A stretch of DNA of 9,281 nt from an uncultured Candidatus Udaeobacter sp. (GTDB taxonomy: Bacteria; Verrucomicrobiota; Verrucomicrobiia; Chthoniobacterales; UBA10450). Below, one piece after another: positions 1 to 6,418 of this stretch. Position 1 is the stretch's first letter, and the number at the start of each line of letters is the position of its first letter. The translations under genes were made by a program, and so were the position numbers. The notes under the pieces were generated by a model. The model was not told the DNA's origin, made no database searches, and worked only from the letters and a program-made list of their open reading frames with translations. The stretch covers positions 1-9,281 of the forward strand of contig CATPBS010000122.1 of the NCBI GenBank assembly GCA_955652715.1. The letters run 5' to 3'.

Positions 1-232
1 CCGTTAGAACAGTTTCAATCGACAAGAGCTCTTCGCGCTGGACGCCCGTCGAATAATGAGCGGACTGCGCGCAGTAACCGCAATCTTCGCTGCATCCGCC
101 CGTCTTGATGCTGAGCAAGCTACAACGCTGCACCTCCTCCCCAGGCCAGTGCTCTAGATGAACAGCGCGGCTTTGCGAGATGAGATCGAACAGCGGCCGA
201 TGATAGAGCGCGCTCAGTTCCGGAAATTTCAT
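1..232 (-). CDS. bioB: Biotin synthase, N-terminal part (cut by window edge)
   Basis: Only the first 77 codons are in the window. BioB is a cytosolic radical-SAM enzyme that inserts sulfur into dethiobiotin in the last step of biotin synthesis. The sequence shows the family signature: LLSIKTGGCSEDCGYCAQSA at residues 39-58 contains the CxxxCxxC cluster (C47, C51, C54) that binds the [4Fe-4S] cluster and SAM, preceded by a VHLEHW segment matching the VH..HF region of BioB proteins. The ATG at 230-232 gives an N-terminus only a few residues shorter than that of E. coli BioB, and no strong Shine-Dalgarno precedes it. It follows the caspase-like gene by 47 nt, a gap filled by a short tandem repeat, so it may be cotranscribed or start from an unseen promoter. 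The remaining three quarters of the gene lie beyond position 1. Confidence 0.95.
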   Translation of the reverse strand, partial: MKFPELSALYHRPLFDLISQSRAVHLEHWPGEEVQRCSLLSIKTGGCSEDCGYCAQSAHYSTGVQREELLSIETVLT

Positions 233-252
233 CGCAACGCGCGATGTTCAAT

Positions 253-280
253 CGCCAATCGAAAATCGGCAATCGAAAAT
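253..280. repeat. Two-copy 14-bp tandem repeat between genes
   Basis: Two adjacent 14-bp units, CGCCAATCGAAAAT (253-266) and CGGCAATCGAAAAT (267-280), differ at one base. A degenerate partial copy (TTCAATCG) precedes them. The last T of the second copy belongs to the TAA stop codon of the upstream gene, so the repeat fills most of the 47-nt space before bioB. I believe AATCGAAAAT-rich repeats recur between genes in related genomes, but this is from memory. No hairpin and T-tract typical of an intrinsic terminator is present. Confidence 0.7.
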
Positions 281-981
281 TAATTAACCCACTTGCCGCC
301 CTCGGAAATAAGGATCGGCAGTTCTTCCATCATGAACTGGGTTTTGCCAATGGCGCCAATCATGTGCGTGGCGGTCGCGGCGTACCATTTCTTCGACATT
401 TCCTCTCCGGTATGGCAGCCCCAGCTCTTGACGTAGGCGCCGCGCGCAAAGGCACGGCGGTTGATTTTGATCAGGTCGCTTTCGTGCAGCCAGGATTTAC
501 ACGCGCTATCGATATTATTGCTGTAATCGAACATGAAACAGGCCCGATTGGAGTGACCGAAATATTCAAAGCCGATGATCTTTACCTGATCGCGCGGCTG
601 GCCCTTGTTTAAATAATTGATCACTTCGGAGCCTGGACCAAACCAAATGAGGTTGAGATTGAGTTTGTCGCGCACGGTATCGATCAAGCTGATCAGATCT
701 TGGTGTTCCTGTTTTGCGCGATCCTCGTAACCCTGCCTGTAAACGAGCCAAGTAATCTTCGCGTCGGGCCCGAGCTGGTCGCGCAGTTGTTCGGTGCGCA
801 GACGCGCAGCGCGCACAAAGTTGGCCCACCAATGATCGTGCGGATAAGCCTTGTACTTTTCCCATTGATACATCGAGGGCCCACCCACAAGGATTATGTA
901 TTCACCTGATGCCGGCGACGCCGCCTGCGAGGCAAGCCCGAAAAGCGACAAAAAACAAACGAGCACGAGACGTTTCATCAT
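280..981 (-). CDS. Secreted protein with caspase-like (clan CD) His/Cys motifs
   Basis: I do not recognise a named family. The protein is 233 residues from the ATG at 979-981 (a second ATG follows at once). The open frame extends to a GTG at 1035, but starting at the double ATG places a classic signal peptide at the N-terminus: MMKR, a hydrophobic core, then an ASQAASPA cleavage region. Export to the periplasm or outside is therefore likely. Two motifs stand out. A hydrophobic strand runs into a histidine (VKIIGFEYFGHSN, H143), and 46 residues later a second strand runs into a cysteine (AYVKSWGCHTGEE, C189). This resembles the His...Cys dyad of clan CD peptidases (caspases, gingipains, legumain, CHAT), and SWGCHTG resembles the SACxTG of CHAT domains. 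A following strand, HMIGAIGKTQF, fits such a fold. Peptidase activity is inference; a structural or inactive member is possible. The gene lies between lysA and bioB with no obvious pathway link. Confidence 0.75.
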   Translation of the reverse strand: MMKRLVLVCFLSLFGLASQAASPASGEYIILVGGPSMYQWEKYKAYPHDHWWANFVRAARLRTEQLRDQLGPDAKITWLVYRQGYEDRAKQEHQDLISLIDTVRDKLNLNLIWFGPGSEVINYLNKGQPRDQVKIIGFEYFGHSNRACFMFDYSNNIDSACKSWLHESDLIKINRRAFARGAYVKSWGCHTGEEMSKKWYAATATHMIGAIGKTQFMMEELPILISEGGKWVN

Positions 982-1081
982 TTTGGTGAGAGGACTATTT
1001 ATGCGGCCCGCGAAATTGCGCAAGTGGTAGCGCACGATGGTCGGGATTCACATCACTTTCGCGCAGGACGCAGCGGCGCCC

Positions 1082-2506
1082 CTACCATGGTCCTTCCACT
1101 TCCTCGCGAATGAGATCCTCCCATGTCTGCCGTTTTCGAATTAGCGCGACCTTGTCGCCATGAACCAGCACTTCCGCCGGCAGCGGCCGCGAATTGTAAT
1201 TGGAAGCCATCACAAGTCCGTAGGCGCCCGCGCTCATGATCGCGAGCAGATCGCCTTCATCGAGCTTCGGCATCTCCCGATCCAGTGCGAAAAAATCACC
1301 CGACTCACATACCGGCCCGACAACATCGATCTTTTCTCTTTCGGCCTTGCTCTTGCTCATGCTCGTTTGCCGTGCCGTATTTTGGCGAGCACGCTGGTGC
1401 CTGCTGACAATTTCACCCTCACCTGGCGCTTGGCGTCCGCCTCTCCCTGCTAGGGAGAGGGTTGGGGTGAGGGTGCTCGGCTCAGCGACCGGGACGATTT
1501 CGTGATAGCTGTGATAAAGCGCCGGCCGAATCAGGTCGTTCATTCCCGCGTCCACAATCGCAAATTTCTTTGCGCCCGATTTTTTGATGTAACGCATGCG
1601 TGTCAGGAGTACGCCTGCATTGCCGACAAGAAAACGACCAGGCTCGACCAAGATCCGAATGCCCAGCTCGCGCAAGGGCGGCACGATGGCGTCGGCGTAA
1701 TCGCGGACGCTGAATGCGGACGTTTCGCCACCATGGTCGCGCCACCACTTGCCTGATCCGCTCTCGAGTGCGCGCCGGTAAATAATTCCCATGCCGCCGC
1801 CGATGCTGAAAAACTCGAGCCGGTATTTCGCTTTCAATTCACGGACGATCGGCGCCATTTTTTCAATCGCACTCGCGAACGGGTTTGCCTCTGTGATTTG
1901 CGAGCCGATATGCATTTGCACGCCGACAATCTCGATATTGCTCATCTTCGATGCACGCTCGTAAACCGCAGCGACATGATCCAGCGCGATGCCGAATTTG
2001 TTTTCACGCGAGCCGGTCGAGATGTACTCGTGCGTGTGCGGGTCGATATCAGGGTTTACCCGCAACGCGATCGGCGCGCGTAAGTTTTTGGCACCGGCGA
2101 CGCGGTCGACGTATTCCAGCTCTGATTCGCTCTCGACATTGAAGCTGTAAACACGCTGCTCGAGCGCGTATTCGATTTCGTCACGCGATTTGCCTACGCC
2201 GGCGAACGTGCATTTTGCCGGATCGCCGCCCGCTGCAAGCACGCGATAAAGTTCGCCACCCGACACGATGTCGAAGCCTGCGCCTGCGTCTGCGAGTAAC
2301 TTCAGAATCGCGCGATTCGAGTTCGCTTTAACTGCGTAACAAATCAGGTTATGGAGAGACGTGAGCGCGGCGTCAAGGCGGTGATAGTGATCCAGAATCG
2401 TGGCCGCGCTGTAGACATAAAGCGGCGTTCCAAAATGTTCGGCGACGCGCCCAAGATCGACATCTTCGCAGTGAAGCTTGCCGTCGCTGTACCGAAACGA
2501 ATGCAC
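1082..2506 (-). CDS. lysA: Diaminopimelate decarboxylase with in-frame insertion
   Basis: LysA is a cytosolic PLP enzyme that decarboxylates meso-diaminopimelate to L-lysine. The 474-residue protein has the full fold-type III decarboxylase set: YAVKANSN with the PLP lysine K60, HIGSQI near 199-204, the glycine-rich GGGMGI at 237-242, EPGR at 288-291, and the C-terminal CESGD (C400) and GAYG (Y429) that complete the dimer active site. The start is a GTG at 2504-2506, chosen because the resulting N-terminus (MHSFRYSDGKLHCEDV) matches the usual beginning of LysA from this kind of bacterium. The protein is about 40-50 residues longer than typical. The excess sits between VPV (to residue 340) and VVGPVCESGD (from 395), where most LysA proteins have a short surface loop, and it contains a translated palindromic repeat. 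All catalytic motifs lie outside the insertion, so activity is likely retained. The upstream CDF gene ends 32 nt before it. Confidence 0.95.
   Translation of the reverse strand: MHSFRYSDGKLHCEDVDLGRVAEHFGTPLYVYSAATILDHYHRLDAALTSLHNLICYAVKANSNRAILKLLADAGAGFDIVSGGELYRVLAAGGDPAKCTFAGVGKSRDEIEYALEQRVYSFNVESESELEYVDRVAGAKNLRAPIALRVNPDIDPHTHEYISTGSRENKFGIALDHVAAVYERASKMSNIEIVGVQMHIGSQITEANPFASAIEKMAPIVRELKAKYRLEFFSIGGGMGIIYRRALESGSGKWWRDHGGETSAFSVRDYADAIVPPLRELGIRILVEPGRFLVGNAGVLLTRMRYIKKSGAKKFAIVDAGMNDLIRPALYHSYHEIVPVAEPSTLTPTLSLAGRGGRQAPGEGEIVSRHQRARQNTARQTSMSKSKAEREKIDVVGPVCESGDFFALDREMPKLDEGDLLAIMSAGAYGLVMASNYNSRPLPAEVLVHGDKVALIRKRQTWEDLIREEVEGPW
1414..1475. repeat. Palindromic TLTPTLS-type repeat element inside lysA
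   Basis: An outer pair of perfect 10-bp inverted arms, CACCCTCACC (1414-1423) and GGTGAGGGTG (1466-1475), encloses an inner pair of perfect 8-bp arms, CTCTCCCT (1441-1448) and AGGGAGAG (1452-1459), with a 3-nt loop. The minus strand reads in frame as STLTPTLSLAGRGG..., the familiar translation of a widespread GC-rich intergenic palindrome often seen in gene predictions as 'TLTPTLS'. The element normally lies between genes. Here it is wholly inside lysA (residues 344-365) and keeps the frame open. The wider unusual segment, including unconserved sequence on its C-terminal side, covers about 1328-1486. Confidence 0.85.
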
Positions 2507-2515
2507 TAACCAAAG

Positions 2516-2542
2516 GTAGCCACGAATAAAGAGCGTGGCTAC
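2516..2542. repeat. Perfect 9-bp inverted repeat at the cdf/lysA junction
   Basis: GTAGCCACG (2516-2524) and CGTGGCTAC (2534-2542) are perfect reverse complements around a 9-nt AT-rich loop (AATAAAGAG). One arm contains the TAG stop codon of the CDF gene (2539-2541), and the hairpin ends 10 nt upstream of the lysA GTG. On the transcribed minus strand the hairpin is followed by CTTTGGTT, only weakly T-rich, so it is a doubtful intrinsic terminator. It may be a dispersed palindromic repeat or a structure in the lysA leader. Confidence 0.65.
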
Positions 2543-3441
2543 ACCACGTGCGCGGACTCCTGCGCACAGAAGCTATCGGGACCGCCACACTCCAGTTGAA
2601 TGGTCATATGCCCGATGCCGAAGCGATCGTGAAGTTGATCTTGGATCCGAACCAACAGCAGATCGTCGATCTTTCCGTCTGGCTTTACGAGATGCGCCGT
2701 AAGCGCGATCTCCGTAGTGCTCATCGCCCAAATGTGGAGATCGTGGACTTTGGCAACCCCGGGCAGTTTGGAGAGATAATTTTCCACGGCGGCGGAATCA
2801 ACACCCGTGGGAACGGCCGCCAGCGAGAGATTGAGTGATTCGCGAAGCAATCCCCAAGTGCCGACCGCGATGACGATACCGATCAGCAAACTAACGAGCG
2901 GATCAAGCCAGAGCCATTGCGTGAAGTAAATCGCGATGCCCGCGACCACGACGCCGAACGTGACCGCGGCGTCGGCCGCCATGTGCATGAAGGCGCCCTG
3001 CAAATTCAGGTCACGCTTGCGGCCCGACATGAACATCAGAGCGGTCAGGCTATTGATAACGACGCCCACCGCAGCGACCCAGATCATGGTCGTTCCCATG
3101 ACGGGCTCGGGATGGATCAGCCGCCGAATTGCCTCCCACGAAAGCGCGCCTGTAACAACCAGCAGGATAATCGCGTTGGCGAGCGCAGCGAGAATTGAAG
3201 ATGCACGAAATCCGTAAGTGCGCCGGCGAGTCGGCGCGCGCTTAACGAGATAGCTGGCCGTCCAAGCCATCACCAGCCCCAACACGTCGCCGAAGTTGTG
3301 ACCCGCGTCGGCGAGCAATGCGAGCGAGTGGGCGAAGAAACCGAAGACCGCTTCGGTCACGACAAATCCGGAGTTCAATAGAATTCCGATGATGAATGCG
3401 CGATCGAAATTCGCGAGTGAGTGTGAATGTCCGCGAGACAT
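2539..3441 (-). CDS. CDF-family cation efflux protein (CzcD/ZitB-like)
   Basis: This 300-residue inner-membrane protein belongs to the cation diffusion facilitators, which exchange cytosolic Zn2+ (also Co2+, Cd2+ or other divalent ions) for protons. Six membrane segments precede a cytoplasmic domain from about residue 205. The two metal-binding helices carry the expected HxxxD pairs: LLADAGHNFGD in TM2 (H48, D52) and FMHMAADAA in TM5 (H153, D157). HxxxD in both helices is the arrangement of zinc-selective members such as CzcD, ZitB and ZnT proteins. The cytoplasmic domain has VHDLHIW (H233, H236) and GIGHMTIQLE (H278), the usual dimer metal sites. The short N-terminus contains HSHS, as in ZitB/CzcD. 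The ATG at 3439-3441 gives the standard N-terminus. Its stop codon lies within an inverted repeat just before lysA. Efflux of zinc is the best call; exact substrate range cannot be read from sequence. Confidence 0.93.
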   Translation of the reverse strand: MSRGHSHSLANFDRAFIIGILLNSGFVVTEAVFGFFAHSLALLADAGHNFGDVLGLVMAWTASYLVKRAPTRRRTYGFRASSILAALANAIILLVVTGALSWEAIRRLIHPEPVMGTTMIWVAAVGVVINSLTALMFMSGRKRDLNLQGAFMHMAADAAVTFGVVVAGIAIYFTQWLWLDPLVSLLIGIVIAVGTWGLLRESLNLSLAAVPTGVDSAAVENYLSKLPGVAKVHDLHIWAMSTTEIALTAHLVKPDGKIDDLLLVRIQDQLHDRFGIGHMTIQLECGGPDSFCAQESAHVV

Positions 3442-3494
3442 GATGTTGGCGTTAAGTTTTCAGGGATTCAGTCACAACAACATTAATCAGGCTC

Positions 3495-3506
3495 CAAAAG
3501 CTTTTG
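3495..3506. other. 12-bp perfect palindrome upstream of the CDF gene
   Basis: CAAAAGCTTTTG is a perfect palindrome lying 54 nt upstream of the CDF start in the 105-nt gap after the ZIP gene. Its position would suit an operator, but it does not match a metalloregulator consensus that I can name with confidence. It is reported as a symmetric site only. The rest of the gap is AT-richer than the flanking genes and shows no clear -35/-10 pair. Confidence 0.3.
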
Positions 3507-3546
3507 TGGGAATAACGGAATGAGGGCATGGCGCAAAATGCAATCG

Positions 3547-4314
3547 CTAGGGCGCGAACACCCTCAAGCAAATGTCAAGAATCCCAATCAAGGCCAACCC
3601 GGCGGAAAAGCTCGTCAGCACAAGTGCCTTTCCGTGCTTGATCAGTTCTCCCAATACTGCGTGTGCGGCCAGATAGAAAAATCCACCGCCAACATGCGCC
3701 ATGATTAAGCCGAGCCAAAAGGTGGAAACCTTCGCCAGGAAGAAATAGCCAATCACGCCACCCAACAGAGTCGTTGCTTCAACTGCGGCAACCCAGCCGA
3801 GCGCGATCATACGTTGCAATCCAGCGCCGATCAAAAGACTCCCCAGCGCGAGGCCTTCCGGAACTTTGTGAATGCAAAGTGCAGCGAACAGCGACCACTG
3901 CGTCGCGTCCGTTGCAGGGGCTTCCTGTTGAATTCCCAACGCCAAACCGTCGGTCGTGCTGTGAATCGCCAGTGCCACAATCAGCGTAGTCGCGATTTCA
4001 CTAAAATGTCGCGTCGCGTCTGCGTCGAAGTGGCTGGCCGAGCAGGCGGGACAGACATGATGGATATATTTGCTGATGAAGAAGAACAGGGCGTATCCAG
4101 TAGCCGCCGCAATCGCTACGGCCCACCATGGACTGTCGCCCAAGCTTTCGGGCAAAATGGCAAAGAGCGTTACTCCCAGAAGTGTTCCAGCCGCGAAACT
4201 AATCAGCGCGCAAAGCGGCTTGTGCGCCAGTTGCAGCGTCGTGTTGATCGATCCACCGACAAGGGCGAAAACATAAGCTGCGGCGACTTGCCAGAGAGTG
4301 ACTTGACCATTCAT
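3547..4314 (-). CDS. ZIP-family divalent metal transporter
   Basis: The product is a 255-residue inner-membrane ZIP transporter, a family that generally moves Zn2+, Fe2+ or Mn2+ into the cytoplasm. The two signature helices are clear: AIHSTTDGLALG in TM4 (H118, D122) and CIHKVPEGLALGSLL in TM5 (H149, E153), which form the binuclear metal site. About eight hydrophobic segments fit the family. The loop before TM4 carries HHVCPACSASH and a later HF (H85, H86, C88, C91, H95, H103), a metal-binding-looking cluster in the place where ZIPs have their variable His-rich loop. I chose the ATG at 4312-4314 because the 11 residues upstream of it (from an ATG at 4347) are polar and not membrane-like; the longer form remains possible. 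It lies between the P-type ATPase and the CDF gene. Uptake is inferred from the family. Confidence 0.9.
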   Translation of the reverse strand: MNGQVTLWQVAAAYVFALVGGSINTTLQLAHKPLCALISFAAGTLLGVTLFAILPESLGDSPWWAVAIAAATGYALFFFISKYIHHVCPACSASHFDADATRHFSEIATTLIVALAIHSTTDGLALGIQQEAPATDATQWSLFAALCIHKVPEGLALGSLLIGAGLQRMIALGWVAAVEATTLLGGVIGYFFLAKVSTFWLGLIMAHVGGGFFYLAAHAVLGELIKHGKALVLTSFSAGLALIGILDICLRVFAP

Positions 4315-4408
4315 TATTTTGCTCTCGCCAAAGGCTTCCGGCGCCATCCCAGATCAAGGCCCGGCGCAGGCTAGAGTTTGCTTCTCGCAGTAGAACGTAG
4401 CTCAGCCG

Positions 4409-6316
4409 TCAAGAGGATCGGGGTGGTTGTTGGCGGAATAGCCGGGCGGAATTGAGGATGAACGCCAATTCCGAGCCAACATGGATGAGCGCGGCAATGA
4501 TCGGGGCGAGCATTCCGAAAAAGGCGAGCACGATGCCGACGGTGTCCACACCAATCGTGCCCCAGAAGTTGAACATGATCACGCGATAGCAGCGTTTGCT
4601 GATCGCGAGCACTTCCACCAGGCGCGAGAGGTCGCTGGTCATCAGCGTCACATCCGCGGTTTCGAGCGCCACGTCGGCGCCTTGGCCCATCGCGATGCCG
4701 ACTGTTGCTTCGGCCAGCGCGGGCGCGTCGTTCACTCCATCGCCGACCATCGCCACTTTCCGACCCGCGTGCAGCAGCGCGCGAATTTTTTCCACTTTCT
4801 GCTCGGGCAAAAGATCGCCGATCGATTCATCGACGCCCAGTGCACGACCGATCGTTTTTGCCGTGTCGGAGCTGTCACCGGTTAGCAAGATGACGCGATA
4901 GCGTTGCGCTTTGAGATCGTTCACGGCTCGCTTCGCCTCGGTCCGAAGCTGGTCGGCCAGCGTCACGGCGCCGAGAACCAGCTGGTCGCGCCCGACCAGC
5001 ACGACGGTTTTGCCCGCGCCGTTAGCACCGTCAACTTCGGAAAGTGCGTCTGCTGGAACCAACACGCCATGCTCTTCAAAAAGAGAGCGCGTGCCGACGA
5101 AGATGCGTGTGCTCGATTCCTCACAAACGATCCCTTTTCCCGGTGAGTAGCGCAGTTGCGAATACTCGTGCAGCGGCAACTTGCGCTCGTGGGCGCAACG
5201 CACGATCGCTTCTCCGAGCGGGTGCTCGGAATGTTGCTCGGCGATGGCAGCGGTCTGGAGCACGTCATTCTCTGTGGCGTCATTGATCGCTCGCACCGCG
5301 GTCACTTCGGGAATTCCGAGCGTGAGCGTGCCGGTTTTGTCCAGAACGATAGTGTCGATGCGGCTGAGCTGCTCGAGGTAAAGCCCACCCTTGGTGATGA
5401 TGCCGCGACGCGCAGCGCTTCCGATTCCCGCGAGGATGGCGAGCGGCGTACCGGCCGCTACTCCGCACGCGCCAGCGACGATGATCACCGCGATAGTCGA
5501 AGTGAAATTGCGCGTGACAATGAGCGTAAGCGCCGCCGCGCCGAACGCGAAGTAGACCAGTCCCGCCGCGAGCCGGTCGGCGATACGCTGCACGGGCGCG
5601 CGAGACTTTTCCGCCTGCTCGACGATTTCGATGATTTTGCCAAAGGTGGTGTCGCGCCCGATTTTCTCGACGGTCACTTCGAGCACGCCATCCTTGTTGA
5701 TCGTGCCGGCGAATACATTGCTCTGTTCGACTTTCTCAACCGGCAACGACTCGCCGGTGATCGAGGATTGATCCACGAAACTGTGGCCTTTGATCACCAC
5801 GCCATCGGCCGGAATGCGTTCTCCAGGCCGAATGATGATGATCTCGCCGGCGACAACTTCGTTTGTACCCAACTCACGTTCCTCGCCGCCACGCCGCACT
5901 CTCACCTGACGTGGCAGGGCGTCGATCAAGGTTTGGATCGCACGCCGCCCACTGCCAACCGTGTAGCCTTCGACCATCTCGGCAAAAAGCACGAAGAACG
6001 CGATCACGAGCGCGGTCAGAAACTGCCCGATGCACAGCGCGGCAACGAGCGCAATGGTCATGGAGAGCTCCATTGTCATGCGACGCTTGCGAAGGTTTTC
6101 CCAAGCTTCCTTGTAGATAGGGAAGCCGCCAATCAACGTGGCCGCGAACGCCATCCAGTCCCGCGAGATCCAGTGCCGCCACCAGCCGGTTAGGCTGGCG
6201 ACGATGACGAGCGCCATCAGAGCCAGGCGCACGTATTCAGCGAATCCCGCTTTGTGCTCGTCGGCGTGCCCTTGCTTGCCGGGGTGGTCAAGATGGGAAT
6301 CATCTGTCCGACGCAT
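4409..6316 (-). CDS. P1B-type heavy-metal ATPase with atypical GAC motif
   Basis: This inner-membrane ATPase of 635 residues couples ATP hydrolysis to export of a transition metal. The P-type machinery is complete: TGES (187-190) in the actuator domain, DKTGT with the phosphorylated aspartate D326, SEHPLG with the P1B-specific HP pair (H365-P366), TGD (479-481) and GDGVND (525-530). The N-terminus has a short His-rich stretch (HLDHPGKQGHADEHK) and no CxxC heavy-metal-associated domain. The ion-binding helix that normally reads CPC, SPC or CPH reads VAGACGVAAGTPLAI: aligned on TPLA, CPC becomes GAC (282-284), so the proline is missing. The last helix has HVGSE (612-616), near the HEGG-type motif of P1B-4 pumps, then NSARL. 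The ATG at 6314-6316 was preferred; an in-frame TTG at 6334 would add six residues. Substrate is uncertain: zinc, cobalt, iron or manganese are all possible. Confidence 0.92.
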   Translation of the reverse strand: MRRTDDSHLDHPGKQGHADEHKAGFAEYVRLALMALVIVASLTGWWRHWISRDWMAFAATLIGGFPIYKEAWENLRKRRMTMELSMTIALVAALCIGQFLTALVIAFFVLFAEMVEGYTVGSGRRAIQTLIDALPRQVRVRRGGEERELGTNEVVAGEIIIIRPGERIPADGVVIKGHSFVDQSSITGESLPVEKVEQSNVFAGTINKDGVLEVTVEKIGRDTTFGKIIEIVEQAEKSRAPVQRIADRLAAGLVYFAFGAAALTLIVTRNFTSTIAVIIVAGACGVAAGTPLAILAGIGSAARRGIITKGGLYLEQLSRIDTIVLDKTGTLTLGIPEVTAVRAINDATENDVLQTAAIAEQHSEHPLGEAIVRCAHERKLPLHEYSQLRYSPGKGIVCEESSTRIFVGTRSLFEEHGVLVPADALSEVDGANGAGKTVVLVGRDQLVLGAVTLADQLRTEAKRAVNDLKAQRYRVILLTGDSSDTAKTIGRALGVDESIGDLLPEQKVEKIRALLHAGRKVAMVGDGVNDAPALAEATVGIAMGQGADVALETADVTLMTSDLSRLVEVLAISKRCYRVIMFNFWGTIGVDTVGIVLAFFGMLAPIIAALIHVGSELAFILNSARLFRQQPPRSS

Positions 6317-6349
6317 CGCAGGAAGATACCTCAATTATTGCAGCTCAGT

Positions 6350-6418
6350 TTAAAAATCGTACGCCACCGTGCCGTAGAAACCACGCCGGGTGACCAAATT
6401 GCCGTGCGCCGCACAGTA
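6350..6418 (-). pseudogene. Relic C-terminus of an outer-membrane beta-barrel protein
   Basis: Immediately after the permease stop codon, in the same frame, 22 codons run to a TAA at 6350-6352 and read YCAAHGNLV followed by TRRGFYGTVAYDF. The ending has the features of the last beta-strand of outer-membrane barrels recognised by the BAM complex: C-terminal phenylalanine, tyrosine at -3, and alternating hydrophobic residues before it. No start codon or upstream barrel sequence accompanies it, so it cannot be a working gene. It is best explained as the 3' remnant of a deleted receptor or porin gene. A chance resemblance in a short segment is possible. The 80-odd bases between the permease and the ATPase otherwise show only an AT-rich stretch (6333-6357) that might hold the ATPase promoter. 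Confidence 0.5.

Noticed and set aside
253..280. Start of a CRISPR array
   Set aside because: The repeat units are directly adjacent with no spacers, are only 14 bp long, and no cas gene is present.
982..1035. An 18-residue N-terminal extension of the caspase-like protein from a GTG codon
   Set aside because: The extension precedes a well-formed signal peptide that begins at the double ATG, so the later start is preferred.
2516..2542. Intrinsic terminator between the CDF gene and lysA
   Set aside because: The stem is good but the downstream minus strand reads CTTTGGTT, not a run of Ts, so it was listed as an inverted repeat rather than a terminator.
3814..4374. A 186-codon open frame on the plus strand
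   Set aside because: It is antisense to the ZIP transporter gene and has an Arg/Gln/Ser-rich composition with no domain. The ZIP signature helices on the other strand settle the coding strand.
5156..6193. A 345-codon open frame on the plus strand
   Set aside because: It is antisense to the P-type ATPase, whose motifs are unmistakable. Its translation is rich in Arg, Asp and His without any recognisable domain, as expected for a shadow frame in GC-rich coding DNA.
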